From Selenomonas_C sp034186105 (GTDB taxonomy: Bacteria; Bacillota; Negativicutes; Selenomonadales; Selenomonadaceae), in the NCBI GenBank assembly GCA_034186105.1, contig JAXGCE010000044.1, forward strand, positions 6,878 to 70,877: 64,000 nucleotides of DNA. Direction: 5' to 3'. The position numbers were made by a program, and so were the translations under genes. Shown here piece by piece: positions 52,112 to 61,280 of this stretch. Below the pieces are notes generated by a model, which was not told the DNA's origin, searched no databases, and saw only the letters and a program-made list of their open reading frames with translations. Every line of letters starts with the position of its first letter. The stretch's first letter is position 1.

Positions 52112-53569
52112 ATGACACAATTTGATAAACGAAACCTCACAATGATGATGGATTTCTATGAGATGACCATGGCGAACGGCTATTTCGCAAGCGATGACAA
52201 GGATACGCGCGTCGCGTTCGATGTCTTTTATCGCAAGAATCCAGATGAGGGCGGCTTCGCCATCTTCGCTGGCCTCGAGCAGGTCATCGAGTACGTCGAG
52301 AACATGCGCTTCTCCGAGGATGATATTGCGTATTTCCGCGCACAGCACATGTTTTCCGAGGCGTTCCTCGAATACCTGCAAAACTTTGAATTCAAAGGCG
52401 ACATCTATGCACTGCCCGAAGGCACGGTCATGTACCCGAACGAGCCGATCCTGACGGTCGTCGCGCCGCTCATCGACGCGCAGCTCGTCGAGACTGCCAT
52501 CCTCGCGCAGGTCAACCACCAGTCGCTCATCGCGACGAAGGCGCGCCGCATTTGCAAGGCGGCCGGCGACCGCGCCGTCTCGGACTTTGGTGCGCGCCGT
52601 GCACACAACATGGACGCCGCGACGTATGGCGCTCGTGCGGCCTACATTGGCGGCGTCGTCGGCACGGCGACGGTCTCGGCTGGTCAGATGTTCGACATCC
52701 CGATCAGCGGCACGATGGCGCACAGCTGGGTCATGTTCTATGGCGACGAGTACGAGTCGTTCAAGAAATACGCGCTGACGTATCCTGATGCGACGGTGCT
52801 CCTCGTCGATACGTACGATGTCATCCACTCCGGCATCCCGAATGCCATCCGCGTCGCACATGAAGTCCTCGAACCGATGGGCAAGCGCCTCGTCGGCATC
52901 CGCATCGACTCGGGCGACCTCGCGTATCTCTCAAAGCGCGTGCGTAAGATGCTTGACGCGGCAGGCCTCGAAGATTGCAAGATCGTCGTTTCCAACAGCC
53001 TCGACGAGTTCACGGTCTCGTCACTCTTGCAGCAGGGCGCGTGCATCGACAGCTTCGGCATCGGCGAGCGCCTGATCACGGCGAAGTCCGAGCCAGTCTT
53101 CGGCGCGGTCTACAAGCTTGCGGCCGTCAGCGAAGAGGGCGGTTTTGCGCCGCGCATCAAGGTCTCGGAGAACGTCGAGAAGATCACGAATCCGGGCCTC
53201 AAGGACCTCTATCGCGTCTACGATGCCGACGGCCATGCCGTCGCCGACCTCCTCGCGCTCGCAGGCGAATCGATCAACATGAGTGAGCCGTTCCGCTACG
53301 TCGACCCCGTGAAGCCATGGAAGAATCGCTCGTTCGAGGGCTGCACGGCGAAGAATCTGTGCCGCTGCTTCGTCAAAGACGGCAAGCGCACGGAAGAGTT
53401 GCCGAAACTCGATGAGATCCGCGCCTATGTGAAAAAACAGCTCGACAGCGAGATCTGGGAAGAGGAACAGCGCTTTGAGAATCCGCATCGCCACTACCTC
53501 GACATGACACCGGACTACTACGAGATGAAGATGGGCTTGCTGTACGAGACGCGCAAGCAGCATGGCTGA
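52112..53569 (+). CDS. pncB: nicotinate phosphoribosyltransferase
   Basis: Salvages nicotinate to NAMN with PRPP and ATP for NAD synthesis; 485 residues. Typical blocks: NLTMMMDFYEMTMANGYF at the start, DFGARRAHNMDAA with the phospho-accepting His region, GTMAHSWVMF and RIDSGDL. ATG 52112 follows AAGGAGAGGG. Ten bases after zapA. Confidence 0.93.
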   Translation: MTQFDKRNLTMMMDFYEMTMANGYFASDDKDTRVAFDVFYRKNPDEGGFAIFAGLEQVIEYVENMRFSEDDIAYFRAQHMFSEAFLEYLQNFEFKGDIYALPEGTVMYPNEPILTVVAPLIDAQLVETAILAQVNHQSLIATKARRICKAAGDRAVSDFGARRAHNMDAATYGARAAYIGGVVGTATVSAGQMFDIPISGTMAHSWVMFYGDEYESFKKYALTYPDATVLLVDTYDVIHSGIPNAIRVAHEVLEPMGKRLVGIRIDSGDLAYLSKRVRKMLDAAGLEDCKIVVSNSLDEFTVSSLLQQGACIDSFGIGERLITAKSEPVFGAVYKLAAVSEEGGFAPRIKVSENVEKITNPGLKDLYRVYDADGHAVADLLALAGESINMSEPFRYVDPVKPWKNRSFEGCTAKNLCRCFVKDGKRTEELPKLDEIRAYVKKQLDSEIWEEEQRFENPHRHYLDMTPDYYEMKMGLLYETRKQHG

Positions 53570-53594
53570 CGTTTTCTGAAATGAGGTGAAACAG

Positions 53595-54491
53595 ATGAGG
53601 GTGACAGGAAGTACACAGAACCTCGGCGTCATGGGCTGGCCGATCGCGCATTCGTTCTCGCCAGCCATGCAGAACGCGGCCATCGAAGCGGCCGGCGTCG
53701 ATGCCGTCTACACGGCGTTTGCTGTTGAGCCGCCGATGCTGCCGCTCGCTGTCGCAGGCCTGCGCGCACTGCATTTTCGCGGCTGGAATGTCACGATCCC
53801 GCACAAGCAGGCCATCATCGACTCTCTCGATGAAGTCGACGAGGACGCAGCAGCCATCGGTGCGGTCAACACCGTTGTCAATGACGGCGGCCGTCTGAAA
53901 GGTTACAACACCGACGTTATCGGCTTCCTCGGCGGCTTGCGCGATGCGGGCTTTGATCCGGCAGAAAAGGAAGTCGTCATGCTCGGTGCGGGCGGCGCGG
54001 CCCGCGCAGCGCTCTGGGGGCTCATGAAGGCGCATGCCATGCGTGTGACGCTCGCTGTGCGCCATCCGGAGAAAGCCGAAGCCCTCATCGATGATTTCGC
54101 TGAGCGCGCCAGCATGCTCGGCACGCGCCTCAGGGCCATGCACTGGGGCGCGATGGAGTTCGAAGGTGCCTTTGAGCATGCCGACCTCGTCGTCAACGTC
54201 ACGCCGCTCGGCATGACGCCGGCCGTCGATGCCATGCCGCCCGTCGACTGGCGCAAGGCGAAGCCGGATGCGTTTGCCTACGACATCATTTATACGCCAG
54301 CGGAGACGAAGTTCCTCCACGAGGCGAAAAAACTCGGTCACAAGACACTGAACGGCGAGGACATGCTCGTCGGGCAGGGCGCGGCTGCCTTTGAGCTCTG
54401 GTTCGGCGAGCAGGCCAATACGGGCATCATGAAGACGGTGCTGCGCGAGCAGCTCGAAGCCGCGAGCCTCAGCAGCCATATACAGGACTGA
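53595..54491 (+). CDS. aroE: shikimate dehydrogenase
   Basis: Reduces 3-dehydroshikimate with NADPH in aromatic amino acid synthesis. The 298 residues include GWPIAHSFSPAMQN (substrate Ser pair), NVTIPHKQ (catalytic Lys), GYNTDVIGF (catalytic Asp) and the nucleotide loop LGAGGAARAAL. ATG 53595 follows TGAGGTG; an in-frame GTG at 53586 falls in that site. About 20 residues longer than the E. coli enzyme, mostly at the C-terminus. Confidence 0.94.
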   Translation: MRVTGSTQNLGVMGWPIAHSFSPAMQNAAIEAAGVDAVYTAFAVEPPMLPLAVAGLRALHFRGWNVTIPHKQAIIDSLDEVDEDAAAIGAVNTVVNDGGRLKGYNTDVIGFLGGLRDAGFDPAEKEVVMLGAGGAARAALWGLMKAHAMRVTLAVRHPEKAEALIDDFAERASMLGTRLRAMHWGAMEFEGAFEHADLVVNVTPLGMTPAVDAMPPVDWRKAKPDAFAYDIIYTPAETKFLHEAKKLGHKTLNGEDMLVGQGAAAFELWFGEQANTGIMKTVLREQLEAASLSSHIQD

Positions 54492-54520
54492 AGGTACAGG
54501 ACGGAGACGGCCGTCCTCCG

Positions 54521-54549
54521 TTGACGCTCGTTTGCGGAGGCGGTATAAT
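54521..54549 (+). promoter_or_regulatory. gatCAB promoter
   Basis: TTGACG (54521-54526), 17-base spacer, perfect TATAAT (54544-54549). A GC-rich hairpin AGGACGG/CCGTCCT (54498-54517) lies immediately upstream; it lacks a T-run. Confidence 0.8.
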
Positions 54550-54600
54550 AAACGGCGGATTGATAGAACGAATTGAATCGACTGGATGGTGAAATGCAAG

Positions 54601-54891
54601 ATGAAGGTCACGAAGAAAGATCTTGAGACCGTGGCGGTCCTTTCGCGCCTGCGGGTCCCGGAGGACGAGCAGGAAAAGTATATCGGGCAGATGGATGCGA
54701 TCCTGACGTATATGGACAACCTCTCTGCTGTGGATACGGAGAACGTGAAGCCGACGACGTACGCGCTGCCGATGCAGAACGTGTTCCGCGAGGATGTCGT
54801 GAAGCCGTCGCTTGACCGCGAGGCAGCGCTTTCGAATGCGCCGCTCAAGGACAACGGCTATTTCAAGGTGCCGAAGGTGCTCGAAGACTGA
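54601..54891 (+). CDS. gatC: Asp/Glu-tRNA amidotransferase subunit C
   Basis: A 96-residue subunit that stabilises GatA and GatB. Pattern VTKKDLETVAVLSRLRVPED and LREDVVKPSL-type FREDVVKPSLDREAAL. I take ATG 54601 because it gives the usual MKVT start; an in-frame ATG at 54586 would add five residues. Leader of gatC-gatA-gatB. Confidence 0.92.
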   Translation: MKVTKKDLETVAVLSRLRVPEDEQEKYIGQMDAILTYMDNLSAVDTENVKPTTYALPMQNVFREDVVKPSLDREAALSNAPLKDNGYFKVPKVLED

Positions 54892-54908
54892 AGCAGGGAG
54901 GAACATCC

Positions 54909-56381
54909 ATGAGCCTTTTTGAACAACCGGCGCATGTCCTCCATGACATGCTGGAAAAGAAGGAAATCAGCTCGACCGAGCTGACAAATGACGTGCTCAA
55001 TCGCATCGACGCTGTGGAAGGGCAGGTCGGCGCGTATCTGACGATCGACCAGGACGCCGCACTCGCGCAGGCGAAAGCGGCGGACGAGAAGATCGCGGCG
55101 GGCGGGGAGCTCGCGTTCCTCGAGGGCATCCCGGGTGCCATCAAGGACAATATCTGCACGAAGGGTGTCAAGACGACGTGCGCGTCGAAGATTCTCGAAA
55201 ACTTCGTGCCGCCATATGACGCGACGGTCATGACGAAGGTGAAGGCGCAGAGCCCGGTGCTGCTCGGCAAGACGAACCTCGACGAGTTCGCCATGGGCGG
55301 CTCGACGGAGAACTCGGCGTATCATGTGACGCACAATCCGTGGAATCTCAAGTGCGTGCCGGGCGGCTCGTCGGGCGGCAGCGCGGCGGCGGTCGCATCT
55401 GGCACGGCGATCTGGGCGCTCGGCACGGACACGGGCGGCTCCATCCGCCAGCCGGCGTCGTTCTGCGGCGTGGTCGGATTGAAACCGACGTATGGCCGCG
55501 TCTCGCGCTATGGCATCGTAGCCTATGCGTCGTCGCTCGACCAGGTCGGCCCCTTGGCGCGCGACGTCACGGACGCTGCTGGCATCCTGAACGTGATTTC
55601 CGGCCTCGATGAAATGGATTCGACGTCGTCGGCCGCGCCGGTGCCGGATTTCACGAAAGCATTGAAGCAGGACGTCAAGGGCCTCAAGATCGGTCTGCCG
55701 AAAGAGTATTTCACGGACGGCATGGACCCCGAGGTGGAGAAGGCCGTCAAGGACGCGATCGAAACGTATCGCAGCCTCGGTGCCGAAGTCGTCGAGATCT
55801 CCCTGCCGCACACGAAGTACGCCATTTCCACGTACTACCTCATCGCTCCCGCCGAGGCCGCGACGAACCTGCAGCGCTACGACGGCGTGAGCTATGGTGC
55901 GCGCGTCGATGGCGTCGATCTCGTCGAGATGATGACGAACACGCGCACGGAGAAATTTGGCGAAGAGGTCAAGCGCCGCATCATGATCGGCAACTACGCG
56001 CTTTCCGCGGGCTACTATGACGCCTACTATCTGAAGGCGCTGAAGGTCCGCACGCTGATCCAGCAGGACTACACGGAGGCGTTCAAGAGCGTTGACGTCA
56101 TCATGTGCCCGACGGCGCCGACGCCGGCGTACGAGATCGGCTCGATGATTTCGGACCCCTTGCAGATGTACCTCCAGGACATCTGCACCGTGCCTCTGAA
56201 CCTCGCAGGCCTGCCCGGCATCTCGCTGCCGTGCGGCCGGAGCAGCAAAGGCATGCCCATCGGCCTCCAGATCATTGGCAAGGCGCTCGATGAGGAGACG
56301 ATCCTCCGCGCGGCCTACACGTATGAGCAGAGCCAGAGCTACCATGGCGTTCTGCCGAAGCTGGGAGGGGAAGAAGCATGA
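54909..56381 (+). CDS. gatA: Asp/Glu-tRNA amidotransferase subunit A
   Basis: Amidase subunit that releases ammonia from glutamine; 490 residues. The Ser-cisSer-Lys triad is seen in GAIKDNICTKG (Lys), VPGGSSGGSAAAVASGT (cis-Ser) and GTDTGGSIRQPASFCG (nucleophilic Ser region). ATG 54909 follows AGGGAGGAACATCC. Overlaps gatB by four bases. Confidence 0.97.
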   Translation: MSLFEQPAHVLHDMLEKKEISSTELTNDVLNRIDAVEGQVGAYLTIDQDAALAQAKAADEKIAAGGELAFLEGIPGAIKDNICTKGVKTTCASKILENFVPPYDATVMTKVKAQSPVLLGKTNLDEFAMGGSTENSAYHVTHNPWNLKCVPGGSSGGSAAAVASGTAIWALGTDTGGSIRQPASFCGVVGLKPTYGRVSRYGIVAYASSLDQVGPLARDVTDAAGILNVISGLDEMDSTSSAAPVPDFTKALKQDVKGLKIGLPKEYFTDGMDPEVEKAVKDAIETYRSLGAEVVEISLPHTKYAISTYYLIAPAEAATNLQRYDGVSYGARVDGVDLVEMMTNTRTEKFGEEVKRRIMIGNYALSAGYYDAYYLKALKVRTLIQQDYTEAFKSVDVIMCPTAPTPAYEIGSMISDPLQMYLQDICTVPLNLAGLPGISLPCGRSSKGMPIGLQIIGKALDEETILRAAYTYEQSQSYHGVLPKLGGEEA

Positions 56382-57817
56382 ACTACGAAGCCGTCATCGG
56401 CCTGGAAATCCACTGCGAACTGAAAACGAAGACGAAGATCTTCTGCGGCTGCGCCACGGGCTTTGGTGCTGACCAGAACACGCATGTCTGCCCCGTGTGC
56501 CTCGGCCTGCCGGGCGTGCTGCCGACGATCAACAAGCGCGTCGTCGAATTTGCCATCAAGGCCGGCCTCGCGACGAACTGCGAGATCAACAAGTACAGCA
56601 AGTTTGACCGCAAGAACTACTACTATCCTGACCTGCCGAAAAACTGGCAGACGAGCCAGTACGACCTGCCGATCTGCGAGCATGGCTACGTCGACATCGA
56701 CACGAGCGAGGGCAAGAAGCGCGTGCGCCTGACGCGCATCCACATGGAGGAGGACGCTGGCAAGCTCGTCCACTCCGGCACGACGATCAAGGACTCGACG
56801 TCGAGTGATGTCGATTACAACCGCACGGGCGTGCCGCTCCTCGAGATCGTCTCGGAGCCGGACATGCACACGGCCGAGGAAGCCCGCGTCTACATGGAAA
56901 AGATCAAGGCGATCATGGAGTACATCGACGTCTCGAACTGCCGCATGGAAGAAGGCAACCTGCGCGCCGACGTCAACGTCTCCATCCGCCCCGAGGGCAG
57001 CGATCAGCTCGGCACGCGCACGGAAATGAAGAACATCAATTCCTTCAAGAGCCTCGAAGACGCCATCAACTACGAGATCGAGCGCCAGACGGAAGTGCTC
57101 GAGGACGGCGGCCACATCGTGCAGGAGACGCGCACATTTGACCCCGCGCGCGGCATCACGCTCTCCATGCGCAGCAAGGAAAACGCGCACGACTACCGCT
57201 ATATGCCAGAGCCGGACCTGCCGCCGATCATCACGAGCGACGAGACGATCGAAAAGTACCGCGCCGAGCTCCCCGAGCTCCCCGATGCGCGCCGCGCCCG
57301 CTATGAAAAGGACTACGGCCTCTCGGACTACGACGCCGGCATCATCACGAGCACGCGCGCCATGGCCGAGTACTATGACGACGTCGTCGCGACGGGTGCT
57401 GACCCGAAGCTCGCGGCGAACTGGATGATGGGCGACCTCGCGAAAAAGCTCAACGAGGAATCGCTCGACATCACGAAATCGCCCGTCGATGCCAAGCGCC
57501 TCGGCGACATGATCCAGCTCATCATGAAAGACACGATCTCCGGCAAGATCGCAAAGAAAGTCTTTGCCGAGATGTGGACGAACCCGGATGCGCCCGAGAA
57601 GATCGTCAAGGACAAGGGCCTCGTCCAGATCACGGACACGAGCGCCATCGAGCCGGCCGTCGACGCGGCCATCGCGGCGAACCCGAAAGCCGTCGAAGAG
57701 TACAAGGGCGGCAAGAAGAAAGCCCTCGGCGCCCTCGTCGGCCAAGTCATGAAAGCGACGAAAGGCAAGGCCAACCCGCAGATGGTCAATAAGCTGCTCG
57801 TCGAGAAGCTGAAGTAA
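56378..57817 (+). CDS. gatB: Asp/Glu-tRNA amidotransferase subunit B
   Basis: Kinase and transamidase subunit that converts Glu-tRNA-Gln and Asp-tRNA-Asn to the amides; 479 residues. N-terminal block VIGLEIHCELKTKTKIFC with its zinc Cys, YYPDLPKNWQTSQYDLPI and the C-terminal YqeY-like tail are typical. The ATG overlaps the gatA stop (ATGA). Presence of gatCAB implies no discriminating GlnRS. Confidence 0.97.
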   Translation: MNYEAVIGLEIHCELKTKTKIFCGCATGFGADQNTHVCPVCLGLPGVLPTINKRVVEFAIKAGLATNCEINKYSKFDRKNYYYPDLPKNWQTSQYDLPICEHGYVDIDTSEGKKRVRLTRIHMEEDAGKLVHSGTTIKDSTSSDVDYNRTGVPLLEIVSEPDMHTAEEARVYMEKIKAIMEYIDVSNCRMEEGNLRADVNVSIRPEGSDQLGTRTEMKNINSFKSLEDAINYEIERQTEVLEDGGHIVQETRTFDPARGITLSMRSKENAHDYRYMPEPDLPPIITSDETIEKYRAELPELPDARRARYEKDYGLSDYDAGIITSTRAMAEYYDDVVATGADPKLAANWMMGDLAKKLNEESLDITKSPVDAKRLGDMIQLIMKDTISGKIAKKVFAEMWTNPDAPEKIVKDKGLVQITDTSAIEPAVDAAIAANPKAVEEYKGGKKKALGALVGQVMKATKGKANPQMVNKLLVEKLK

Positions 57818-57827
57818 ATATGTTTGG

Positions 57828-57853
57828 GCTCCCTCCTCTGAGGGAGCTTTTTT
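57828..57853 (+). terminator. gatCAB terminator
   Basis: Stem GCTCCCTC (57828-57835) with GAGGGAGC (57840-57847), loop CTCT, then six Ts. Confidence 0.92.
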
Positions 57854-57871
57854 ATCAAAGGAGCACCCCTC

Positions 57872-58558
57872 ATGCCCATCATTTCTCATGTCTACAAAGC
57901 CGCCATCTTCGACCTCGACGGCACGCTGATCGATTCTTTGGAAGACCTCGCGGACAGCGCGAATGCGATGCTCGAAAGCTATGGCTTCCCGACGCACCCC
58001 GTCGACCCGTATCGCTATTTCGTCGGCAATGGCTCGCGCAAGCTCATGGAGCGCTGCCTGCCGAAAGCGCAGGCGGCCGACCCCGCGTTCGTCGACGAGG
58101 CGCTCGAACGCTACAAGGCCATCTACGCTGAGCACACGCAGGACAAGACGCATGTCTATGACGGTATCCCAGAGATGCTCGCCGAGCTCCAGCACCGCCA
58201 TATCCCGCTCGGCATCTGCACGAACAAGCACCAGTCCGCCGCCGAGGACATCGTCAGCGCGATGTTCCCCGCAGGCACGTTCCAGAGCATCCTGGGCGAC
58301 CAGAAAGGGCTCCCCAGAAAGCCCGACCCGAAGAAGGTCCTCATGATTGCTGAAAGCTTCGGCGTGGCGCCGCAAGACGTCGCGTATTTCGGCGATACGA
58401 GCGTCGATATGGACACGGCAAAAAACGCCGGCTTCCTCCCCGTCGGCGTGCTCTGGGGCTTCCGCCCAAAGGAAGAACTCGTCGAGCACGGGGCGAAAGT
58501 GCTGCTCGGGAAGCCGATGGAGCTCTTCGGGAAGGTTGCGTTTGCGGAGAAGGGATGA
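57872..58558 (+). CDS. gph: HAD hydrolase, phosphoglycolate phosphatase-like
   Basis: A 228-residue HAD phosphatase with motif I FDLDGTLIDSLEDL (nucleophile Asp near residue 14), a helical cap, motif II (GICTNKH) and motif III/IV (KPDPKKVL, YFGDTSVDMDTAKNAG). ATG 57872 follows AAAGGAGCACC. Substrate not certain; phosphoglycolate or other small phosphates. Confidence 0.85.
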   Translation: MPIISHVYKAAIFDLDGTLIDSLEDLADSANAMLESYGFPTHPVDPYRYFVGNGSRKLMERCLPKAQAADPAFVDEALERYKAIYAEHTQDKTHVYDGIPEMLAELQHRHIPLGICTNKHQSAAEDIVSAMFPAGTFQSILGDQKGLPRKPDPKKVLMIAESFGVAPQDVAYFGDTSVDMDTAKNAGFLPVGVLWGFRPKEELVEHGAKVLLGKPMELFGKVAFAEKG

Positions 58559-58578
58559 GAAAGGGGCAGTGAACTTCT

Positions 58579-58777
58579 GCCTCCCTCACAGAGGGAGGGG
58601 GACCGCGAAGCGGTGGTGGGAGTGGCGAAGGTAGGTTGTGAATCAAACATCGATTGTGCAGTCGAAGGAACGGCCTAGGTTTTACCTTCGACTGCATAAT
58701 CCTGCATCCATTCACGCCCTACCTTCGCCACTCCCTCAGTCAGCCTTTCGGCTGACAGCTCCCTCTGGGAGGGAGCC
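58579..58777. repeat. MITE-like nested palindromic element
   Basis: A roughly 200-base non-coding block between gph and rlmD with several nested inverted repeats: an 18-base perfect pair GGGAGTGGCGAAGGTAGG (58618-58635) with 58718-58735, a 12-base perfect pair TGCAGTCGAAGG (58657-58668) with CCTTCGACTGCA (58685-58696), and outer CTCCCTC/GAGGGAG hairpins at both ends (58581-58598 and 58759-58777). AGTCAGCC-TTTC-GGCTGAC (58738-58755) is a further local hairpin. No ORF. It looks like a non-autonomous miniature element or dispersed palindromic repeat; copies elsewhere cannot be checked here. Confidence 0.6.
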
Positions 58778-58884
58778 TTGCATATTCGCCACGCTTCGCA
58801 ACAGATGCTGCACTTTTTGGGGAATCCGTTACTGCTTGCCACATTCCGCTACTTTCACCTCACATCAAAGAAAGGAACCAATCC

Positions 58885-60252
58885 ATGAAACACCAAGTGC
58901 CTGTCGAAAAGGGCAACGTTTATGAACTCCAGATCCACACGCTCGGGACATCGGGCGAGGGGGTCGGGCGCCATGAGGATTTCACGGTCTTCGTGCCAGG
59001 GGCGCTACCGGGCGAGACGGTGCGCGCGGCCATCGACGAGGTGAAGAAGTCGTATGCGCGCGGGCGGGTGGTCGAGCTCGTCGAGGCGAGCCGCGACCGC
59101 GTCGTGCCGCCGTGCCCGATCTATGCCGACTGCGGCGGCTGCCAGCTCATGCACATGGACTACATGGCGCAGCTGCGGGCGAAGCGCCAGCAGGTGATCG
59201 ACGCCGTGACGCGCATCGGAAAGCAGAAAAATGTCGACGTCCTGCCGACGCTCGGCGCCGCGACACCGTGGAACTACCGCAACAAGATGCAGTTCCCCAT
59301 CGGCCGGGCGGGGGGCCACACCGTCATCGGCTGCTTTGCGCAGGGCAGCCACCGCATCATCGACACGACGGACTGCCGCATCCAGCGCGAGGGCAACAAC
59401 GCGATCGTCAACGCCGTGCGCGACATCGTGGAAAAGCTCCGCATCCCCGTCTACAACGAAGACCGCCACACGGGCGTGCTGCGCCACGTCGTCGGCCGCG
59501 TCGGCCTCGATGGCGACATGGTCGTGCTCGTGACCGCGACAGAGCGCCTGCCGCACGAGCGCGAATTCGTGAAGCTGCTGCGCGCCCGCCTGCCGCGCGT
59601 CCTGAGCATCCAGCAGAACATCCAGACGTACCGCAACAACGTCATCCTCGGCCGCGAGACGCGCCTTCTCTGGGGGCGCCCGACCATCCTCGACAAGATC
59701 GGCCGCCTGAAATTTCACATTTCGCCGCGCTCGTTCTTCCAGGTGAACAGCCAGCAGGCCGAGGTCCTCTATAGCAAGGCGCTCGAGTACGCGAACCTCA
59801 CGGGCGATGAGACCGTCATCGACGCCTACTGCGGCACGGGCACGATCACGCTGTTCCTCGCGCAGAAAGCGCGGCAGGTCTACGGCATCGAGATCGTCAA
59901 GCCCGCCATCGCCGACGCCAAGAAGAACGCCCGTGACAACGGCGTCAAGAACGCAGAATTCTTCGTCGGCGACGCGACCGACGTCATGCCGCGCCTCTAC
60001 CGCCAGGGCATCGACCCCGACGTCATCGTCGTCGACCCGCCAAGGGCTGGCTGCACGCCCGTCGTGCTCGAGACCTTTGCGCGCATGCACCCTGCGCGCA
60101 TCGTCTACGTCTCCTGTAACCCCGCCAGCCTCGCCCGCGACCTCGCCATCCTCGAACCCCTCGGCTATCACGCAGAAAAAATCCAGCCCGTCGACATGTT
60201 CCCGATGACGTCGCACGTCGAGAGCGTCGCATTGATACGGCGGAAAGAGTAA
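58885..60252 (+). CDS. rlmD: 23S rRNA (uracil-5-)-methyltransferase, RlmD/RumA family
   Basis: SAM-dependent m5U methyltransferase of 455 residues. N-terminal TRAM domain (to about residue 60), an iron-sulfur Cys set (CPIYADCGGCQLMH), then the methylase core: FFQVNSQQAE, DAYCGTGTITLF, VDPPRAGC and the catalytic Cys in YVSCNPASLARDL. ATG 58885 follows AAAGGAACCAATCC. Firmicutes members may modify U747, U1939 or both. Confidence 0.93.
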   Translation: MKHQVPVEKGNVYELQIHTLGTSGEGVGRHEDFTVFVPGALPGETVRAAIDEVKKSYARGRVVELVEASRDRVVPPCPIYADCGGCQLMHMDYMAQLRAKRQQVIDAVTRIGKQKNVDVLPTLGAATPWNYRNKMQFPIGRAGGHTVIGCFAQGSHRIIDTTDCRIQREGNNAIVNAVRDIVEKLRIPVYNEDRHTGVLRHVVGRVGLDGDMVVLVTATERLPHEREFVKLLRARLPRVLSIQQNIQTYRNNVILGRETRLLWGRPTILDKIGRLKFHISPRSFFQVNSQQAEVLYSKALEYANLTGDETVIDAYCGTGTITLFLAQKARQVYGIEIVKPAIADAKKNARDNGVKNAEFFVGDATDVMPRLYRQGIDPDVIVVDPPRAGCTPVVLETFARMHPARIVYVSCNPASLARDLAILEPLGYHAEKIQPVDMFPMTSHVESVALIRRKE

Positions 60253-60581
60253 CGTCTGCGAAGCCGCAGAAAACAAGGCTTTGTATGATACGTTTCGGAG
60301 AACGCTCGTGAAGCCTTGCTGTGTCTGGGTTTGCAGGCATTGTGGATATACACGAGCTATGTGATCTATCGAATAGCGCTTCACAAAATCGAATGGCTTC
60401 TTGCCAATGGAACAGAAATTTTCCGTCGGCAAGAGGCTGTTTTGTTTTTACGGGAAAATATCGACTGGGAATTTGTACGCAGGGTAGAGTGTACATTTTT
60501 ATCACAGGGCGAAAGAGGAAAATAGCCACATCCCATCGAAAAAAGGAACAAGGCGATTTGGCTCATTGGTGAGGTGATTTC
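60253..60581. other. gene-free stretch between rlmD and the repair cluster
   Basis: About 330 bases of lower GC. I see small hairpins TCTGCG/CGCAGA (60255-60270) and CAAGGCTT/AAGCCTTG (60274-60318) and a terminator-like stem (60396-60449). A 69-codon frame at 60316-60525 has no ribosome site or recognisable product, so I do not call it a gene. Confidence 0.5.
60396..60449 (+). terminator. possible terminator after rlmD
   Basis: Stem GCTTCTTGCC (60396-60405) with GGCAAGAGGC (60428-60437), one wobble, with an inner GGAA/TTCC pair, followed by TGTTTTGTTTTT. Confidence 0.55.
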
Positions 60582-61244
60582 ATGCGCGTTGCGACTTGGA
60601 ATGTGGAGCGCTTGTCTCCGCAGAAACGCCTGTCGGGCATCTTGGAACATCTGAAACGAGTGGATGCGGACATCCTCGTGCTGACGGAAACGGATCGACG
60701 GATTCAGCCCGCATACGAATATGTATACCATACGCCGCTGCTTTCCGAGGCTGCGGATGGAGACTGCTACCGCCCGACGGAGAATCGCGTGTCCATTTTT
60801 ACGAAGGTTCCTGCCATCCGTCAGTATCCAGTCGCGGATGTCAACACGTCTATCTGCGTCGAGCTCGAAACGGAGCGCGGCTCGCTCGTGGTCTATGGGA
60901 CGATCTTCGGTATCCACGGAAATCGCAGGCCATCGTTTCGGCAGGATATTCTTCAGCAGATGGAGGATGTGCGCCGTCTGGCTGCGGACGGTCACGCGCT
61001 CTGCCTTTGCGGCGATTTCAACTGCAGTTTTTCCGACAGCTATTATTTCACGAACTGGGCGCGACAGACGCTCTCCGAGACGTTCGCAGCGTGCGACCTG
61101 GAGCTCGTGACAGCCGGTCAACCCGAGTGCATCGATCATATCGCGCTTTCGCGCAGCTTCCTACGAGATCGCGAGGCAGATGTTTGGGAATGGAATCTTG
61201 ATAAGACGCTTTCCGACCACAAGGGCATCTGCATCGAGATTTGA
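60582..61244 (+). CDS. endonuclease/exonuclease/phosphatase (EEP) family protein
   Basis: A 220-residue member of the DNase I/exonuclease III superfamily. Its motifs are in order: ATWNVERL (residues 4-11), LTETDRR (Glu metal ligand), YGTIFGIHG, CGDFNCSF (catalytic Asp-Asn), IDHIALS and the final SDHKGI (general-base His). ATG 60582 follows TGGTGAGGTG. It opens a cluster with a YjbR-like protein and two HhH-GPD DNA glycosylases, so an AP-endonuclease-like or DNA-end-processing role is plausible, but the family also holds phosphatases. Confidence 0.82.
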   Translation: MRVATWNVERLSPQKRLSGILEHLKRVDADILVLTETDRRIQPAYEYVYHTPLLSEAADGDCYRPTENRVSIFTKVPAIRQYPVADVNTSICVELETERGSLVVYGTIFGIHGNRRPSFRQDILQQMEDVRRLAADGHALCLCGDFNCSFSDSYYFTNWARQTLSETFAACDLELVTAGQPECIDHIALSRSFLRDREADVWEWNLDKTLSDHKGICIEI

Positions 61245-61280
61245 AAAAGTGGTTTTCTGCGAAGTTTTGGAGGTGACGCT

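Noticed and set aside
58579..58777. CRISPR array
   Set aside because: The repeats are nested inverted repeats of different sequence, not regularly spaced direct repeats.
60316..60525. 69-codon frame after rlmD
   Set aside because: No ribosome site, no recognisable product, and it covers a terminator-like hairpin.
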